In this document: positions 11,552 to 22,840 of the stretch, in pieces
Layout of the letters: each line of letters opens with the position of its first letter
Position numbering within the stretch: the first letter of the stretch is position 1
NCBI RefSeq assembly: GCF_000003815.2
Contig: NC_049997.1
Coordinates: 10,159,860 to 10,223,859, forward strand
Direction of reading: 5' to 3'
From: Branchiostoma floridae
Lineage: Eukaryota > Chordata > Leptocardii > Amphioxiformes > Branchiostomatidae
Length of the DNA: 64,000 nt
The notes under the pieces: generated by a model
Seen by the model: only the letters and a program-made list of their open reading frames with translations
Database searches by the model: none
What the model was told of the DNA's origin: nothing
Position numbers and translations under genes: made by a program

Positions 11552-11883
11552 GTGAGACCCCCATGTTCTGTTCTGTGGTACGGTCCAAAGAATGTTCTGT
11601 TCTGTGGTATGGTCTAAAGAAAGAAAAATGTAGCTTTGGGTATGGATTTTTTAAACCCAAATCCCAACAGAACCTACTTCAGTAACTGTTATTTTGTGTA
11701 TCTTATTACCTGCATGTCCATCCTCATCTCAACAAAGAGAATACTTTAAACTTATAAAGGCTAGGCGATAAACTTTGTTCACCTACCAGTCTATGTCTCG
11801 CTGAGTTATTCATTGAGACCTTACGGGCTCTCACTGAACATAGGACAAACTATGCTGCAAGCTTCTTGGGTAAAAGGGTATTA

Positions 11884-12036
11884 CAGTCAAACCTGTACAA
11901 TTGACCACCTCTACATATGGGCTGCCCAATAGGACCACATTTTGGTGGGATCATTGACATGTCTGTAGTAACCACCTGTCCACATAGACCAGATTTTATC
12001 AGTCCTTTGAATGGTCCTCTTAGGCAGGTTTGACTG
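11884..12036. mobile_element. pogo/mariner-like MITE, 153 bp
   Basis: Starts CAGTCAAACCTGTAC and ends CAGGTTTGACTG, i.e. 12-bp inverted ends. The left flank is TA; the right flank TG is probably a mutated TA. The inside carries 'gaccacct' and 'accacctgtccacatagacc', as in the related copies at 14818, 20167 and 56420. Confidence 0.7.
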
Positions 12037-12354
12037 TGCTTGCCAATGCAAAGACTATGCAGACTTTTCTGCCTTCTGCTAAGAAAACATTTCTGCATCT
12101 CAAGGGGTCAGAGAAGGGTCAAGTACCCAATTACCCCCTAAATTGTCTAAATTACACCGCCTAACCACAAAGTGTCTTCTGAATTACCCTCTTCTTAGAC
12201 AAAGATTGCCGAACGATAACAATAGAAAGTGGTGCAGTCGGTGGCAACAACAGTGATTTAGTGCCTAATGGCCTAACAGGGGTTAGGACAATCAACATAA
12301 CACACTCAGGTAACAAAACAGCTCACCTGACACTCAGGTGTTCTTATGTAAACT

Positions 12355-12635
12355 GTAAGATCATTGACAGCAGGTAGGTTTAGGGCATATCGTCCAAGAT
12401 TTTGTACAGGTAAACTGGAGAAAATCTAGAATCAGGTTTTGCATTGAAATTACAGTTCCAGTTGAATGTGTACGCTAGCAGGTTAGAAGTATGTGTGTAA
12501 GATTCTTGACACCAGATAGGTTTGCTGACCATAAATGTAGGGCATATTGTCCAGGGGTTTGTGCAGGTAAACTTGAAAATGTAGTGTCACGTTTTGCATT
12601 AAGACTACAGTAGCACTTGTGTAAACTAACATGTC
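12355..12635. repeat. Tandem duplication, period about 142 bp
   Basis: 'gtaagat..ttgaca', 'agggcatat.gtcca', 'tttgt.caggtaaac' and 'gttttgcatt' recur in order from 12355 and again from 12497. Confidence 0.7.
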
Positions 12636-13683
12636 ATATGATGTTAGAGAAAGGGTTTGAAGTCAGGATTGGTTTCCCCATGGTGACATAGACATATAAG
12701 TCCAAATTAGCTGACCTGGTGACCTGTAGGCTGTGACCCCAGTTATAATCAGATTATTTACACATCATGGTGTTTGGATCCCCAGAAAATTAGATTTCCT
12801 GGATTTCTGTCACTTAGGGCACCTAAGCTGAGGCTAGTAATATTTCATCGTTTGAGCAAAGATGTTATGTTTGAGTTTTGATATACAGAACACATATTTT
12901 TACAAAACTCTCTCCATATGATAGCCTTGTTTATATAATGTTATATACCTGGTCCAGAAAAACAGAAGTTTTGCTCAGAAGTCTGGATGAAAAAAAAAAA
13001 AAATTGAAAAATGGTGACATTCTGCTCTGCCATCTTTATCACATAATGGATCTAATTGGTTTCACTAGTGATCAATTAGATATTGTTCAGATAAAGAATC
13101 GGTCTCGCTGTTTTATCGCATAGGAGACCAGTGATACAGCTAAAAATGTAAAGATTGAGGCCGAGAATTTGTCATGAAATTTTGGTTATCCCGCATTGTA
13201 CTTTGTGACGTGTCTGCAGTTCCAGTTCAGCTTACTAGGGGGAGTGCCTAACACATTCAGAGAGTGGCCCAATTCTTACTTTGAAGAAAATGATGAGTGA
13301 GGAATAGGCTTCTGTCAACTGCCACAGTACTATATAATAGCTTGATTCCACAGTTTCCTAAGTTGAAAATAGAGTCAACAGGAAAACACATGGACAATTG
13401 GCCATCTGTTTTAGACAGCTCATGTCACATTTCTTCTGCAAAGCTATCTCACATCAAATTTCCAATTATTGAACTGAATTTAGCAATTTTGTGTAGCCCA
13501 TTGCGGCTAACTGCCTCCTGTGGTATCTCTGACATTTATCAGCGCTCGAGACATTTTATTGAGCCTTCAACGGCTTCCGGACGCCAAGCAATAATCCATG
13601 GGTAATGTGATGTCGTCCAATTATTGGAAAATTTATTTAGGGCCGCTTAGAACTCTTCTAGCGTCACCTGGTGCCCTGGGTAA

Positions 13684-13782
13684 AGTGACGGCGTTGTTCC
13701 TGTTTCGGTCGATTTGTGGCGTCTCAAAGTGATAGTCGGAACATCCGCTAGTTTTACGTCCGCCGTTCGTAATCTTGCAAAG
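13684..13782 (+). promoter_or_regulatory. Candidate promoter/5' UTR of alternative exon at 13783
   Basis: Locally CpG-rich ('gacggcgttg', 'ttacgtccgccgttcg') compared with the surrounding intron. The in-frame stop upstream of the 13783 ATG is TAA at 13681-13683, with no other in-frame ATG. No TATA box seen. Confidence 0.35.
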
Positions 13783-13889
13783 ATGGAGAGATTTATCAGT
13801 TGGGGTACGGAATTGTGCCGGGTGAAGGAACTACTAGAGGGGGTGTCGCAATCGGTAGAGTCCTTCTTCGCTCCCCAATCAGACATAAG
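13783..13889 (+). CDS. NAV: Candidate alternative NAV first exon (into exon C)
   Basis: The ATG opens 35 codons (MERFISWGTELCRVK..., ending ...SFFAPQSDI) and stops at two bases (AG) before a consensus donor AAG|GTAAGG. Phase 2 is exactly what exon C requires, and joining gives the same Ser codon before MDDSSS as exon B does. The coding stretch lies in a CpG-rich island and has an in-frame stop shortly upstream. The predicted N-terminus looks like a short amphipathic helix (CRVKELLEGVSQSVESFF). It resembles no NAV sequence that I recognise, so assignment rests on ATG, donor, phase and position. Confidence 0.55.
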
Positions 13890-14817
13890 GTAAGGCTGCT
13901 AGAGTAACTGTTTCTTGGTGGTCTGCAGAGAAAGGTTGCTGAAGTGTTTGAGTAGCCTGTCATCTTATAAAACTGTACCAAAGGATGATTCTAAGTTATC
14001 TGTATTACAATGGTTGCATTATCTTGTGCAATTGGCTAAAGTACAGAAGGGTTAGAGTGACAGAGGTACTGTTATTTTTTTAGCCTGATTTAATCGCGGA
14101 GTTTGCGTTACACAGACTATTATTGTTTTAAGTCTGAATTTTTGCTAAATTTCGTAGAAAAGTTTACCGATATTTGATTGATCTTGTTTCCTCTGCTTAA
14201 CAGCTCTAATCCTTACTTGAATGCTGTCTCTGAAAATGATCCATTTTCAGTAACTTCAAAGGCTGTGGTGCTAAATGGTATAAAGTAAAAGTTATTAGAA
14301 TGAAGAGACTTATTTGGTAGACATAGACTAAGCCTATAGTGAAAGCTGATGTTGCCAGTGGTTTTGTAAAGGTTTATTGTAAAAATTTATTCTAAGAAAC
14401 TGTTACAGTAGTGTAATAACTGATGTGCATGGAGACGTATCCCAGCCCACAACAACATTTATGGCTGGCCCCTATGATCTCCCCTATAATCACATTGGCT
14501 GTGCTTGTAATGTCCTGGGCCCGTAATTGATCCTATGGCAAGCAGTTTGGTTACTTTGGTGATTGGACATCACCTCCCTGACCTGATGGGCACATTGCTA
14601 GATTGAATCGTGAATGGAAATCGGTGTCAATGTACTCCTGAAGTTTTTCACAAGATTCCTTGAGAAAGAACTTGATGGAAGTTGACCTACTTGTCAATTT
14701 CTTGTCTGATTAAGATGTAAATTTGTCAAGTTTTACCTGTAACTATTAGAAATTAACGTACAATACATTTAAACTAAAGGTAGCAGAGGAGTCATACAAG
14801 ATGTTTACAGTCAAACC

Positions 14818-14985
14818 TGTATTAGGGGCCACCTCTACAGAGGGGCCACCTGTCCATAGTGGCCACTTTTTGTCGGTCCCTTGGGTACTTTATCTACAAG
14901 TTGCCACCTCTATAGAGAGGCCACCTGTCTATAGTGGCCAAATTTGTCCGGTCCCTTGAGTGGCCGCTATAGACAGGTTTGACTG
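14818..14985. mobile_element. pogo/mariner-like MITE, 168 bp, TA-flanked
   Basis: Starts CAGTCAAACCTGT and ends ACAGGTTTGACTG with TA on both sides (14816-14817 and 14986-14987). The inside is two tandem diverged ~67-bp units containing 'gccacctctatagag', 'gccacctgtctatagtggcc' and 'ggtccctt'. No coding capacity. The TA duplication and end sequence fit the Tc1/mariner-pogo group. Confidence 0.85.
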
Positions 14986-15056
14986 TATGTCATACATGTT
15001 TTTGAAAATCTTTTTTTTTGCTGTTTCATGGTGACATTTAGATCATAAATTTGTAA

Positions 15057-16598
15057 GGGACCGTACGGCATTTAGCGAGGGGGGAGGGCCGGTCGCCAGG
15101 GGGGGGAGGGCCAAGCAAAAAAATATTTTGCCAGGGGGAGGGCCTAGCAATTTTTTTTTTACTTTGGGGGAGGGCCAAGAAAAAAAAAATAGCTTGGTCT
15201 GCCAGCAAAATATGTCCCTTAAAATTCAAGAAACGGCGTTTCAGAGGGTCAAGATTTCAAAATTTTTCTGGACCTCTGCAAGGGATCGCCCGAGGTTGGC
15301 GCTCGGGATACAGTGAAAATGCGAAAGGGAGGGGGCGGGGCTTATGCATGACGCCCTCGAAAACCTTCTTCACGCACAGAAATGTTATTAAACTCTAGAT
15401 TAGTCTGCCAGCAAAATTTACCCCTGTCTTATTGCCCTCAAAATGTAAGAAATGGCGTTTCAGAGCTCGAGGGTAAATATTTGCAAATTTCCCTGGATCC
15501 CTTTTGACGTGACCGGCCTCGCGCCTTTGATGACCGACATCGTGATAAATGTGTTTGGGGGGGATTTAATTTTGTATTTCTAAATTGAAATGCTATTAAA
15601 GTTAGCTTGTTTGTCAGCAAAGATCTCCTCAAACTGAAGGAAATGGCTTTTAAGAGGGTCGAGATTTCAAAATTCTCCCGGACCTACCTTGCGATTCTTC
15701 GTGCCTTTGGCGCCGAACATGGTGTTCGGAACGTCGTTCTCAAAAACTTGAAACCCTCGTATTTTTTTTTTTTTCATAGAAATGTCATCTAACCAGCAAA
15801 TTTTCCCATAAAAAAGCAATGCAGGAAATCGTGGCAAAAAAAGCGTGGCATTTCTAAAAGATCTCCTGCAAGTCTGCGGTCTCACGCCCGCCGGCGGCTA
15901 GAGAGAGGCGACCGGTCTTACCCCGCCGTGGGAAAATCAGCGTCACGCGTCGGCGCCCCCCTCCCCACTACAGTTTTGGAAGTCGAATCGTGCTGTCGTT
16001 TTGGTTTTCATTTTTTCCCCCGATTTACCGTAAGTTATTACCACCACAGAACCAAGAAAAAGTCCAAAATATATGTATAAAATAATAGTTTCCGTCAAGC
16101 CGCTCAGGCCCGCGCCCGCGAGCTTGCAATACGTAAATTTAGGGAGCGGGGCGCGCGCCGCTTCGTGGCGCAAATCTACTAGAAATCCAGGTACAAATGC
16201 TTTTTAGGTGTTGTTTTAATATCAAAACAATGAAATAGCTTCTATAAAGCAAATATTTATGCCTCTATGAAGCAGATATTTATCCCTCTATTTAGCAGAT
16301 ATTTTGAGCCATTCTGTTTTCATTTTTTTACTAGGGGTGAGAGATCTGCTTCTCGATGAAAATCATGAAAAAGTATGACGCAAAGCACATTTCCAAATGC
16401 GGGAGCGCAGTGTTTTATTGGCGTCTTGAATATTTTTTTCAAAGTTGATAGGAGGGGGGAGGGCCAAGCAAAAATATTTTGTCTTGGGGGGAGGGCCTAG
16501 CAAAAAAAATTTTACCTGGGGGGAGGGCCATGCAAAAATTTTTTGACCCGACCCTCTGGCGACCGGCCCTCCCCCCTCACTAAACGCCGTACGGTCCC
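15057..16598. mobile_element. PIF/Harbinger-like TIR element, 1.54 kb, noncoding
   Basis: The ends are a 41-bp terminal inverted repeat starting GGGACCGTACGGC with two mismatches, flanked by TAA on both sides (15054-15056, 16599-16601). A 3-bp TWA duplication is characteristic of PIF/Harbinger. Next to each end, G-rich blocks of the type 'gggggagggccaagcaaaaa' occur as direct repeats. The interior contains about four diverged ~200-bp tandem units, each with 'ctgccagcaaa' and 'aagaaa.ggcgtttcagag', from about 15196, 15401, 15604 and 15785. Open frames are short and shared between units, so no transposase is present. Confidence 0.85.
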
Positions 16599-17052
16599 TA
16601 ACATCGTGAAGATCTCTGCCTATATGACTTATTTATAATTCTGCGGCAACATACTTTTCCCTCCTACCTTGAAAGAAAACCAGCAAAAGTAAATGAATTT
16701 ACAGTATTTTCTTTGTCGGCCCAATATTTTAGGCAAGGTCAGAATTGTTTATACCTAAGACTAATCTAAATGTGTAGAAAATATAAAATATATTAAAGAA
16801 TAGTAACAAATGAGAAATATCAACAGTCTATTGGTAGTGTAAGTAATTGAGCAAATATATGAGGCATAGAATGTTAAGGCTAACTATTGTATAACCTTGA
16901 GTCGTGTTACAACAATAGTATCAAACATTAGTGAACACTCAGTGTGATGTATAGCAGTGGTGTATTGAATGTCATTTCCACCCTCCGAAGCACTGAAGGT
17001 GTTAATTTGGGTGACGAGTTGGGCCGTCCTCCAGTACATTTGTTATCCCTGC

Positions 17053-17452
17053 GTATCGACACGTTAACTGGTGAAAATATGTGTCCTACATCAGGGCTCA
17101 AAATACCCCCTGCATATGCAGGTTAGTGCAGGTAAAATTGGAGCTGTGCAGGTATTTGTGACCTGCACCTAACCTGCACTGGTCCATGTACTGGGTTTTA
17201 TACATAAATGTCCTATGACGTAGGTGTATGTGAATTGTTATTAGCTGCATTGACTGTTACCACCTATTACCAGGTATAAAAGAAAACATAGCAATGGTTC
17301 CTCAACAATTTTAGTATGATTCAGAGTGGTGCAGGTAAAATTTGTCTGGTGCAGGTAATTTTCAATGTGCCAGTGCAGGTATGCAGAAAAAAGTATTTCG
17401 AGCCCTGCGCTGTGTATCGACACGTTAACTGGTGAAAATATGTGTCCTACAT
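17053..17452. mobile_element. CAGGGCTC-ended TIR element between 39-bp direct repeats
   Basis: A 316-bp element (17092-17407) starts CAGGGCTCAAAATAC and ends with the near-inverse GTATTTCGAGCCCTG. Its inside is rich in 'gtgcaggta' motifs in both orientations. It is bracketed by an exact 39-bp direct repeat beginning 'gtatcgacacgttaactgg' (17053-17091 and 17414-17452). The ends resemble hAT-type CAGGGCTCGAAAT termini, but no simple 8-bp duplication is visible and the 39-bp repeat is far too long for one. Confidence 0.7.
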
Positions 17453-18024
17453 AGTGATACATGGCGTGATACACTATATCGAGTGACGCTGGTTATGGAG
17501 GAAAGAGGTCACAGGACGACGTTTGATTAAAATGATTCGTCATGTGAGATGTAGTGATCCTGTGGTGGTATCTTTTTCCAATGTAGTGTCATGGTCTGTG
17601 CTGTGTTGGTAATTACTTATCATATTATATAATATGATGTTGTTTTTTCTTGCATACAGTTACATGTATGTTGAATGTTCTATGATAATGATGAAATGCT
17701 CAATTTGATAAGTCATTTTCAACCTAATAACCATTGCAAGTTAAGTTATGTAGTCTTTTAGGCTTGATGACATTACAGTATCAACATACCAATCAAGCAA
17801 GACCTGCAATCGTGGTATAGAATGCAAACTTTCATGTGAGTTTTTTCAAGGTTTAGAGTAAGAAGGTCATTACTAAGTTGCTAAATTGCTTTATCAGGAG
17901 ATACATACAATAGCTTTAAAATTGCAGTACAAATTGATAGCTTTCATGGTTAAGAGTAAACAGGTCATTGCTGTGCTACATCAATATTGCTAGAAATTCA
18001 TGTTTTTCTTGTTTTGTTCTACAG

Positions 18025-20006
18025 TATGGACGACAGCAGCTCTATAAGCAGTGGCATCAGCGACACGATCGGCGAAATCAGTACAGACGACATCAGCTCC
18101 ATGGCGGAGACGCCCATCAGCGCTAAGAAGGTCGGTAACGGCCCCACCTACGACTTCCCCGCCGGGCAGACTCCCAAGGACACAGTCGATGGAAAGAAGA
18201 AGAAGCAGAAGGAGCCCGATTCAGAAAAGTCTTCCGCAAAAGGCGGGAGTAACAGTAACATCTGGAGGAAGTACTCACCGTCGGAGAGAGAGGCGCAGAA
18301 AAGCCTGAGCTCCAAACCCGCTGGAACAACCGGCGCTGTGAAGGAAGGCAGCAAATGGCAGAGGGGTAAGTCTGACATGACGGATTCGACGCGGAAGAGT
18401 GAAAACTCGGCAGCCATCAAGAACTCTGCCAGTGTGAGCGGTAGCCTTGCGGGGAGGTCTCCGTGGAGGAAAGATGCCCGCAGCGACACGCAGAGCCCAA
18501 CCCCCAGCGTTAAAAGCAATGCAAGCAGTAGCGCCAGCTCGCCTAAGTCTCAGCGTGGAAGACTTGCTCGTCAGGATGACAGGGGAAAGAACTCGCCCAA
18601 GGGTCAAAGATCGGTGAAGAAGTCTTCTGACCCAACCCCCAGCCAGATCGCAGCACAGAAAGCGCAGGAGAGTAAAGCAGCAGCAGCCAAAGCTGCCGGT
18701 ACGTCAAGTTTCGGGTTTCGTCGTCAAGCAACCGGTTCCACCAATAGCATGAGAGGCGCTCCGACGAAAACAACAGGGCGGGCAACGATGGTGCAACCGA
18801 AGCAAGGCAGCGAGGCGGCCACACCTCAGGATGATACAGCGAAGCCATCTATGCACCTTCGAGCGGGGATACCACGTCCCGGACGCTCTACTGGGCCGGC
18901 AGGCTCCACCCGTAGCATGAATCGCCTGAGTGGAAGCAGCACAGCTAGTACCGACTCCAGGGTGAGCTCAATGGCTCCATCCGTAGGGAATACAGCACAG
19001 AAAGCAGATCATCCAAGCAGTGCGTCCGAGAAAACTGACACCACGCCAGTTGGGGACCCAAGAGCGGCCATGTCGGATTCTGAAGTCAAGGACAAAGCAA
19101 AGTCAAAGCACCCTGACATCTCGTCGCCAACCCTGAAGAGAATATTCGGAATCCGGGGATCGAATTCCAAGCAGCAGCCGGTCACGACAGCGCAGAACAT
19201 GAAGAATACTACAATCATTTCCAACCCACACGCTACCTTCGAGAGCCAAGCAAAGGCTAAGAGAGACTCTCCCGTGCATCAGGAGAAGCAACAGAAGGAC
19301 GCGAACGCGCCTTCGTCAAGTGCCAACGACACGGAAGGGATGTGCACGGCAACGTACATCCCGGGAGTGCCGGGATTCCGCAACGACCATTACCGTTCTT
19401 CGTCCAGCGTCACCTCACAACATTCCAATGCGTCCAGCCCGTGGGCTCAATATGGCGGTGGCAAGGTGGGTTCGATGGGAAGCATGTCTCACGGTGGCAG
19501 CCATGAGTCTATAGATTCAACAACTAGCGCGAGCTCGCATTCGCGTGGCATTCATCGCTTCTCACGGGACGGCCTGAACGTCAGCCAAGGTGGAATCCCC
19601 TTGGGAAGGTCAAACAGTCTCCGTTCCACCGTCTCCGAACAGTGTTATGTCACGAATCCCCACCAGAGGTTCATGAACGAGGAAACTTCCGCGTGGCTTA
19701 GGTCAAACTCTTATAGCAATGTTGTGCCTGAAACGAGCGAGCCGTACGTCGCGGAAACCCCAACTTCTCCCATGTCGACTGCCAGTGCCGGATCCTCACG
19801 ATTCACCTACCCCCTGACTGCAGTGGATCCTGCCACGATGACAAATTCACCGTCATCGATGAGCATGAGTAGGTTGAGTACGGTCTCGAGTCCGGGATAC
19901 GCCGGCCCGTACCCGGGGGTCGGCCCACAGGGAAGGCTCCGAGATGGGCAAAGCTGCATTTCATTAGACGAAAGGAGGCGGAGAAAGAACAGCGATGCAG
20001 ATGAAA
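18025..20006 (+). CDS. NAV: NAV exon C, large Ser-rich microtubule-associated exon
   Basis: 1,982 bp; acceptor TTCTACAG|T, donor GAAA|GTAAGT. It encodes residues 60-719, opening MDDSSSISSGISDTIGE and ISTDDISSM. The exon is low-complexity, Ser/Pro/Lys-rich and basic, with islands conserved in vertebrate NAV2/3: TSSFGFRRQ, KHPDISSPTLKRIFG, SNSLRSTVSEQ, EETSAWLRSNS and SLDERRR near the end. Family knowledge places microtubule and EB-protein binding in this region. Where vertebrates have an SxIP-type motif (SGIP followed by basic residues) this copy has AGIPRPGR. Codons here are strikingly more GC-rich than the flanking introns. Continuing past the donor gives only 18 unrelated codons before a stop. 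Confidence 0.93.
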
Positions 20007-21386
20007 GTAAGTACAATGTATCATTTGCCTTTCTAAAGATGTCTTCATCTTTTGAATGTTGATACCTCAAATTCACCAAAATGGAGCAAAGGTATATAAG
20101 TAAATAGAAGACATTTGAAAGAAGGGTAAATGTCCCTACATAGCGCATTATCATGGACAAAAAGTACAGTCAAACCTGCCCAAGACGACCACCCAGGGGA
20201 CCGGGGAAAAGCGGTCGATTTGGACAGGTGGTCGCTGAGAAGAGTATCGACTCAAAACATGCCCGATGCAAAGTATAAATGGTTTCCGTTGTGTTAAATG
20301 GCAAATAGCATACGCACTGCACGCACGCAAAGAAGCGAGGTCAAATATAACACGAACACTGTAAATTGTAAATCTAACCCCAAGCTTTTATCGAGCTTTT
20401 ATACGATGCAGTGTTTTAAAGTTCAATATTTGTACACTAACGTTTTAGACAGTAAGGGAACTTTGATGCTGTCAGTTACCATACAAGCCTTTATGCGTCG
20501 CTGCGTTCTTGATCGCCGTATCTGAAATAACTATGGTGCACCTTTCGAATTCGATGCCCTGTACATCCCGATAGCGTACTTACCCACGGGTGAATGTATA
20601 GTGCAGTTTGACAAAAGCACTCACACAGATCTTTCAAAGTATGAGGCTATATACGTTTCAGCATTCGTTCACTTTATAATGATATATAACTTCTATAACA
20701 ACTAAATTCGCATTTTCTTGACAACGAAATTTCCTCCCATATTACAGTAGACTGCCCCATCGACCCACCCATTGACCGCCGCCATCTTTATTCTAAACAT
20801 AACATCGTAATGGCAGTCAAAATTCGACGCAAACTGGCCGATTTCGGCACAAAATCGCGCTAGTTATCATCAAAAATCGATGAAAACCTCAATTTTGAAA
20901 ATGATGCGGTCGTTATGGGTCCCAATTTGGGCCGGTCGCGGTCGCGTTGGCCAGGTGGTCGTTGAGAAAAGGTCGCTTAATGCTTACGTCAATGGGAAAA
21001 AAAAATCGGGACCGAGAAAAATCGGTCGAAATGGCCAGGTGGTCGCTGAGAAGAGGTGGTCGCTCGGGCAGGTTTGACTGTATTTTAAGACCTTTTACAG
21101 GCACTTGTACTTCACTTGATTAATTTGGATGAATATGATATCAAAGATGAATGGAGACAACTGAACACCTTGAGGTAGATATCGTGTGAAGCATTTTTGC
21201 AGTGGTCTTCATTCCACCTTGAATTGTTACAGCTGAGAGCATATATACTGAATGTACAAACTTCAAACCGGATAGTGAGTGTGTGTGTGAGTGTGCGTTC
21301 AATGGGGACTTCTACTGGAAGTTATCTGAACTGCAGCTGATACAGTGACAAGTAAATGTTAACATCGGTGTCCTTGATTTCCCCAG
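20007..21386 (+). other. NAV intron C-D (1.4 kb)
   Basis: GTAAGT donor and TTTCCCCAG acceptor. Two thirds of it is the transposable element at 20167-21080; the remaining flanks show nothing else. Confidence 0.85.
20167..21080. mobile_element. pogo/mariner-like element, 914 bp, TA-flanked
   Basis: Starts CAGTCAAACCTGCCCAAGAC and ends CTCGGGCAGGTTTGACTG, with TA on both sides. Subterminal 'aggtggtcgctgagaagag' motifs recur at both ends. The copy at 56420-56904 is its reverse complement but lacks about 430 bp that lie here at roughly 20384-20818. No transposase frame is visible. It sits only 160 bp after exon C. Confidence 0.85.
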
Positions 21387-21439
21387 TGCATGGATCCAAC
21401 CTGTCCCTGGTGTCAAGTTCATCTTCCATCTACTCCACG
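21387..21439 (+). CDS. NAV: NAV exon D
   Basis: 53 bp; acceptor CCCCAG|TG, donor ACG|GTAAGG. The split codon A|TG gives Met and the exon then encodes HGSNLSLVSSSSSIYST (residues 721-737). It is almost identical to the strongly conserved 'HGSSLSLVSSTSSLYST' block preceding the first coiled coil of vertebrate NAVs. This is the best single family landmark in the window. Phase 1 in, phase 0 out. Confidence 0.93.
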
Positions 21440-21980
21440 GTAAGGACTTGTGATTTCTCTGAAGTGTTGTTACTTGTACTGGAGCATTGTATGTTTGACA
21501 AATACTCATCTTTGTTCTGTCTAACCTATAGTTTATCATCTCTACTAAATACAACAAGTTTTGACTAATGCAAATCATGTCATGCTAACTTTATTTTACT
21601 ACATGAGTAGAAAAAATCAGGAGAGGAAACTAGATTTGAATTGAACATCTTTTTAGTTGCTGTTTGATGGAACCTATCTGAATATATGGGTTCTCAAAGG
21701 TGGCAAGGATTTTTACTTACCTTTTGTGGCCCCATGTGACCATTCTTCTGGACGACAATGCTAGATGTGATCTTCGTGATGGTGTAAATGGCTTTGAGGA
21801 TTGCATCTGTCCTCAATATTGAGCACTTGATATTGTCCTTCCCACTAACAAATGTTGAAATATTTTCAACAATCATGAAGAAGTTTTGTCCCAGCCAGTC
21901 TTTTCAGTTGTCCCTGTAGTTCCAATTAGTTGGTAACTGAAAGACTCTGAAGTTTTGCAAGTTGTTCAATCACTGTCTTA

Positions 21981-22370
21981 GGCCTAGGAAAAAAAATGTT
22001 GTGTTTCCTGTTTCCCTACCTACCCTAGAAAAACCTGCCGACCCTAGACTTTTTTGGGGGGTGGGCAGAGGAGTCACAGTTTCCAGTTAGAATTTTTATT
22101 CAGCCTGCTTCCTATGGAAGCAAAAACACTGCTTGTCCTATCTTATGAAGGATAAATGTATCTATTGTGCACAAAATTAAAGTTTGACATTAAAAGAGAA
22201 GTGTCCTCATGCACTTCAGTTTACTTTGTTCGACTGTATTGTAATATGTATCACTAGAGTTTTGGCCAGCCAAAAAAAAATTACAAGAAAAAAAAGAAGA
22301 TAATCCCTACCTACCGACCCTAATTTTTTCAGGACTGAAACAGGAAACACAACATTTTTTTTCCTAGGCC
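21981..22370. mobile_element. PIF/Harbinger-like MITE, 390 bp, TTA-flanked
   Basis: Perfect 34-bp terminal inverted repeats beginning GGCCTAGGAAAAAAAATG, with TTA on both sides (21978-21980 and 22371-22373). 'ctacctaccctag' and 'ccctacctaccgaccctaa' are further subterminal motifs. Perfect ends suggest recent activity. No coding capacity. Confidence 0.8.
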
Positions 22371-22840
22371 TTATCCTAGCTTCCCCTTTATTTCCCATCA
22401 TCGCTCCAGGCCTTATACCTGTATGTTTCCCCAGTCTTTTCTCCTCCTGTTTTGAAGTTTTGGCTGTTGATCAATCCAGTCTTATCCTAACTTCCCCCTT
22501 ATTTCCCAACATCTCTCCAGGCCACGTAATTGTATGTTTCCCTATCTGTTCTTGTCCTGTTTACTCCAGCCAGAAAGTTGAAGTTTTGCCGATTTATCCT
22601 AGCCTCTTCTTCATTTCCCACCATTGCTAGCTGCAGGCCATGTACCTGTATCTTTCTCTACCTGCTGTCCTTCTGTTTACTACAACCAGAAAGTTGAAGT
22701 TTTGCCGATTTATCCTAGCCTCTTCTTCATTTCCCATCATTGCTGCCGGCCATGTACCTGTATCTTTCTCTATATATCTGCTCTCCTTCTGTTTACTCCA
22801 GCCAGAAAGTTGAAGTTTTGCCAGTTGTTCCCTCCCACAG
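22371..22840. repeat. Four-copy tandem repeat, unit about 112-117 bp
   Basis: Units start at about 22371, 22481, 22594 and 22711 with 'ttatccta.c', followed by 'atttccca.cat', 'aggcca.gta..tgtat' and 'agaaagttgaagttttgcc'. The last two units are the most alike. The repeat begins exactly where the TIR element ends. Confidence 0.8.

Larger units (their letters stand above)
11552..18024 (+). other. NAV intron B-C (6.5 kb)
   Basis: GTGAGA donor and TTCTACAG acceptor. It holds two CAGTCAAACCTG elements, a tandem duplication, a candidate alternative first exon at 13783-13889, a 1.5-kb TIR element and a CAGGGCTC element, each listed separately. 12640-13600 and 17460-18020 show nothing beyond AT-rich intron. 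Confidence 0.85.

Noticed and set aside
12993-13006. Poly-A run as a possible retrogene tail
   Set aside because: No coding remnant or target duplication next to it.
18148-18607. Minus-strand and alternate-frame ORFs over NAV exon C
   Set aside because: They are shadows of the GC-rich Ser/Pro coding exon; only the plus frame matches NAV.
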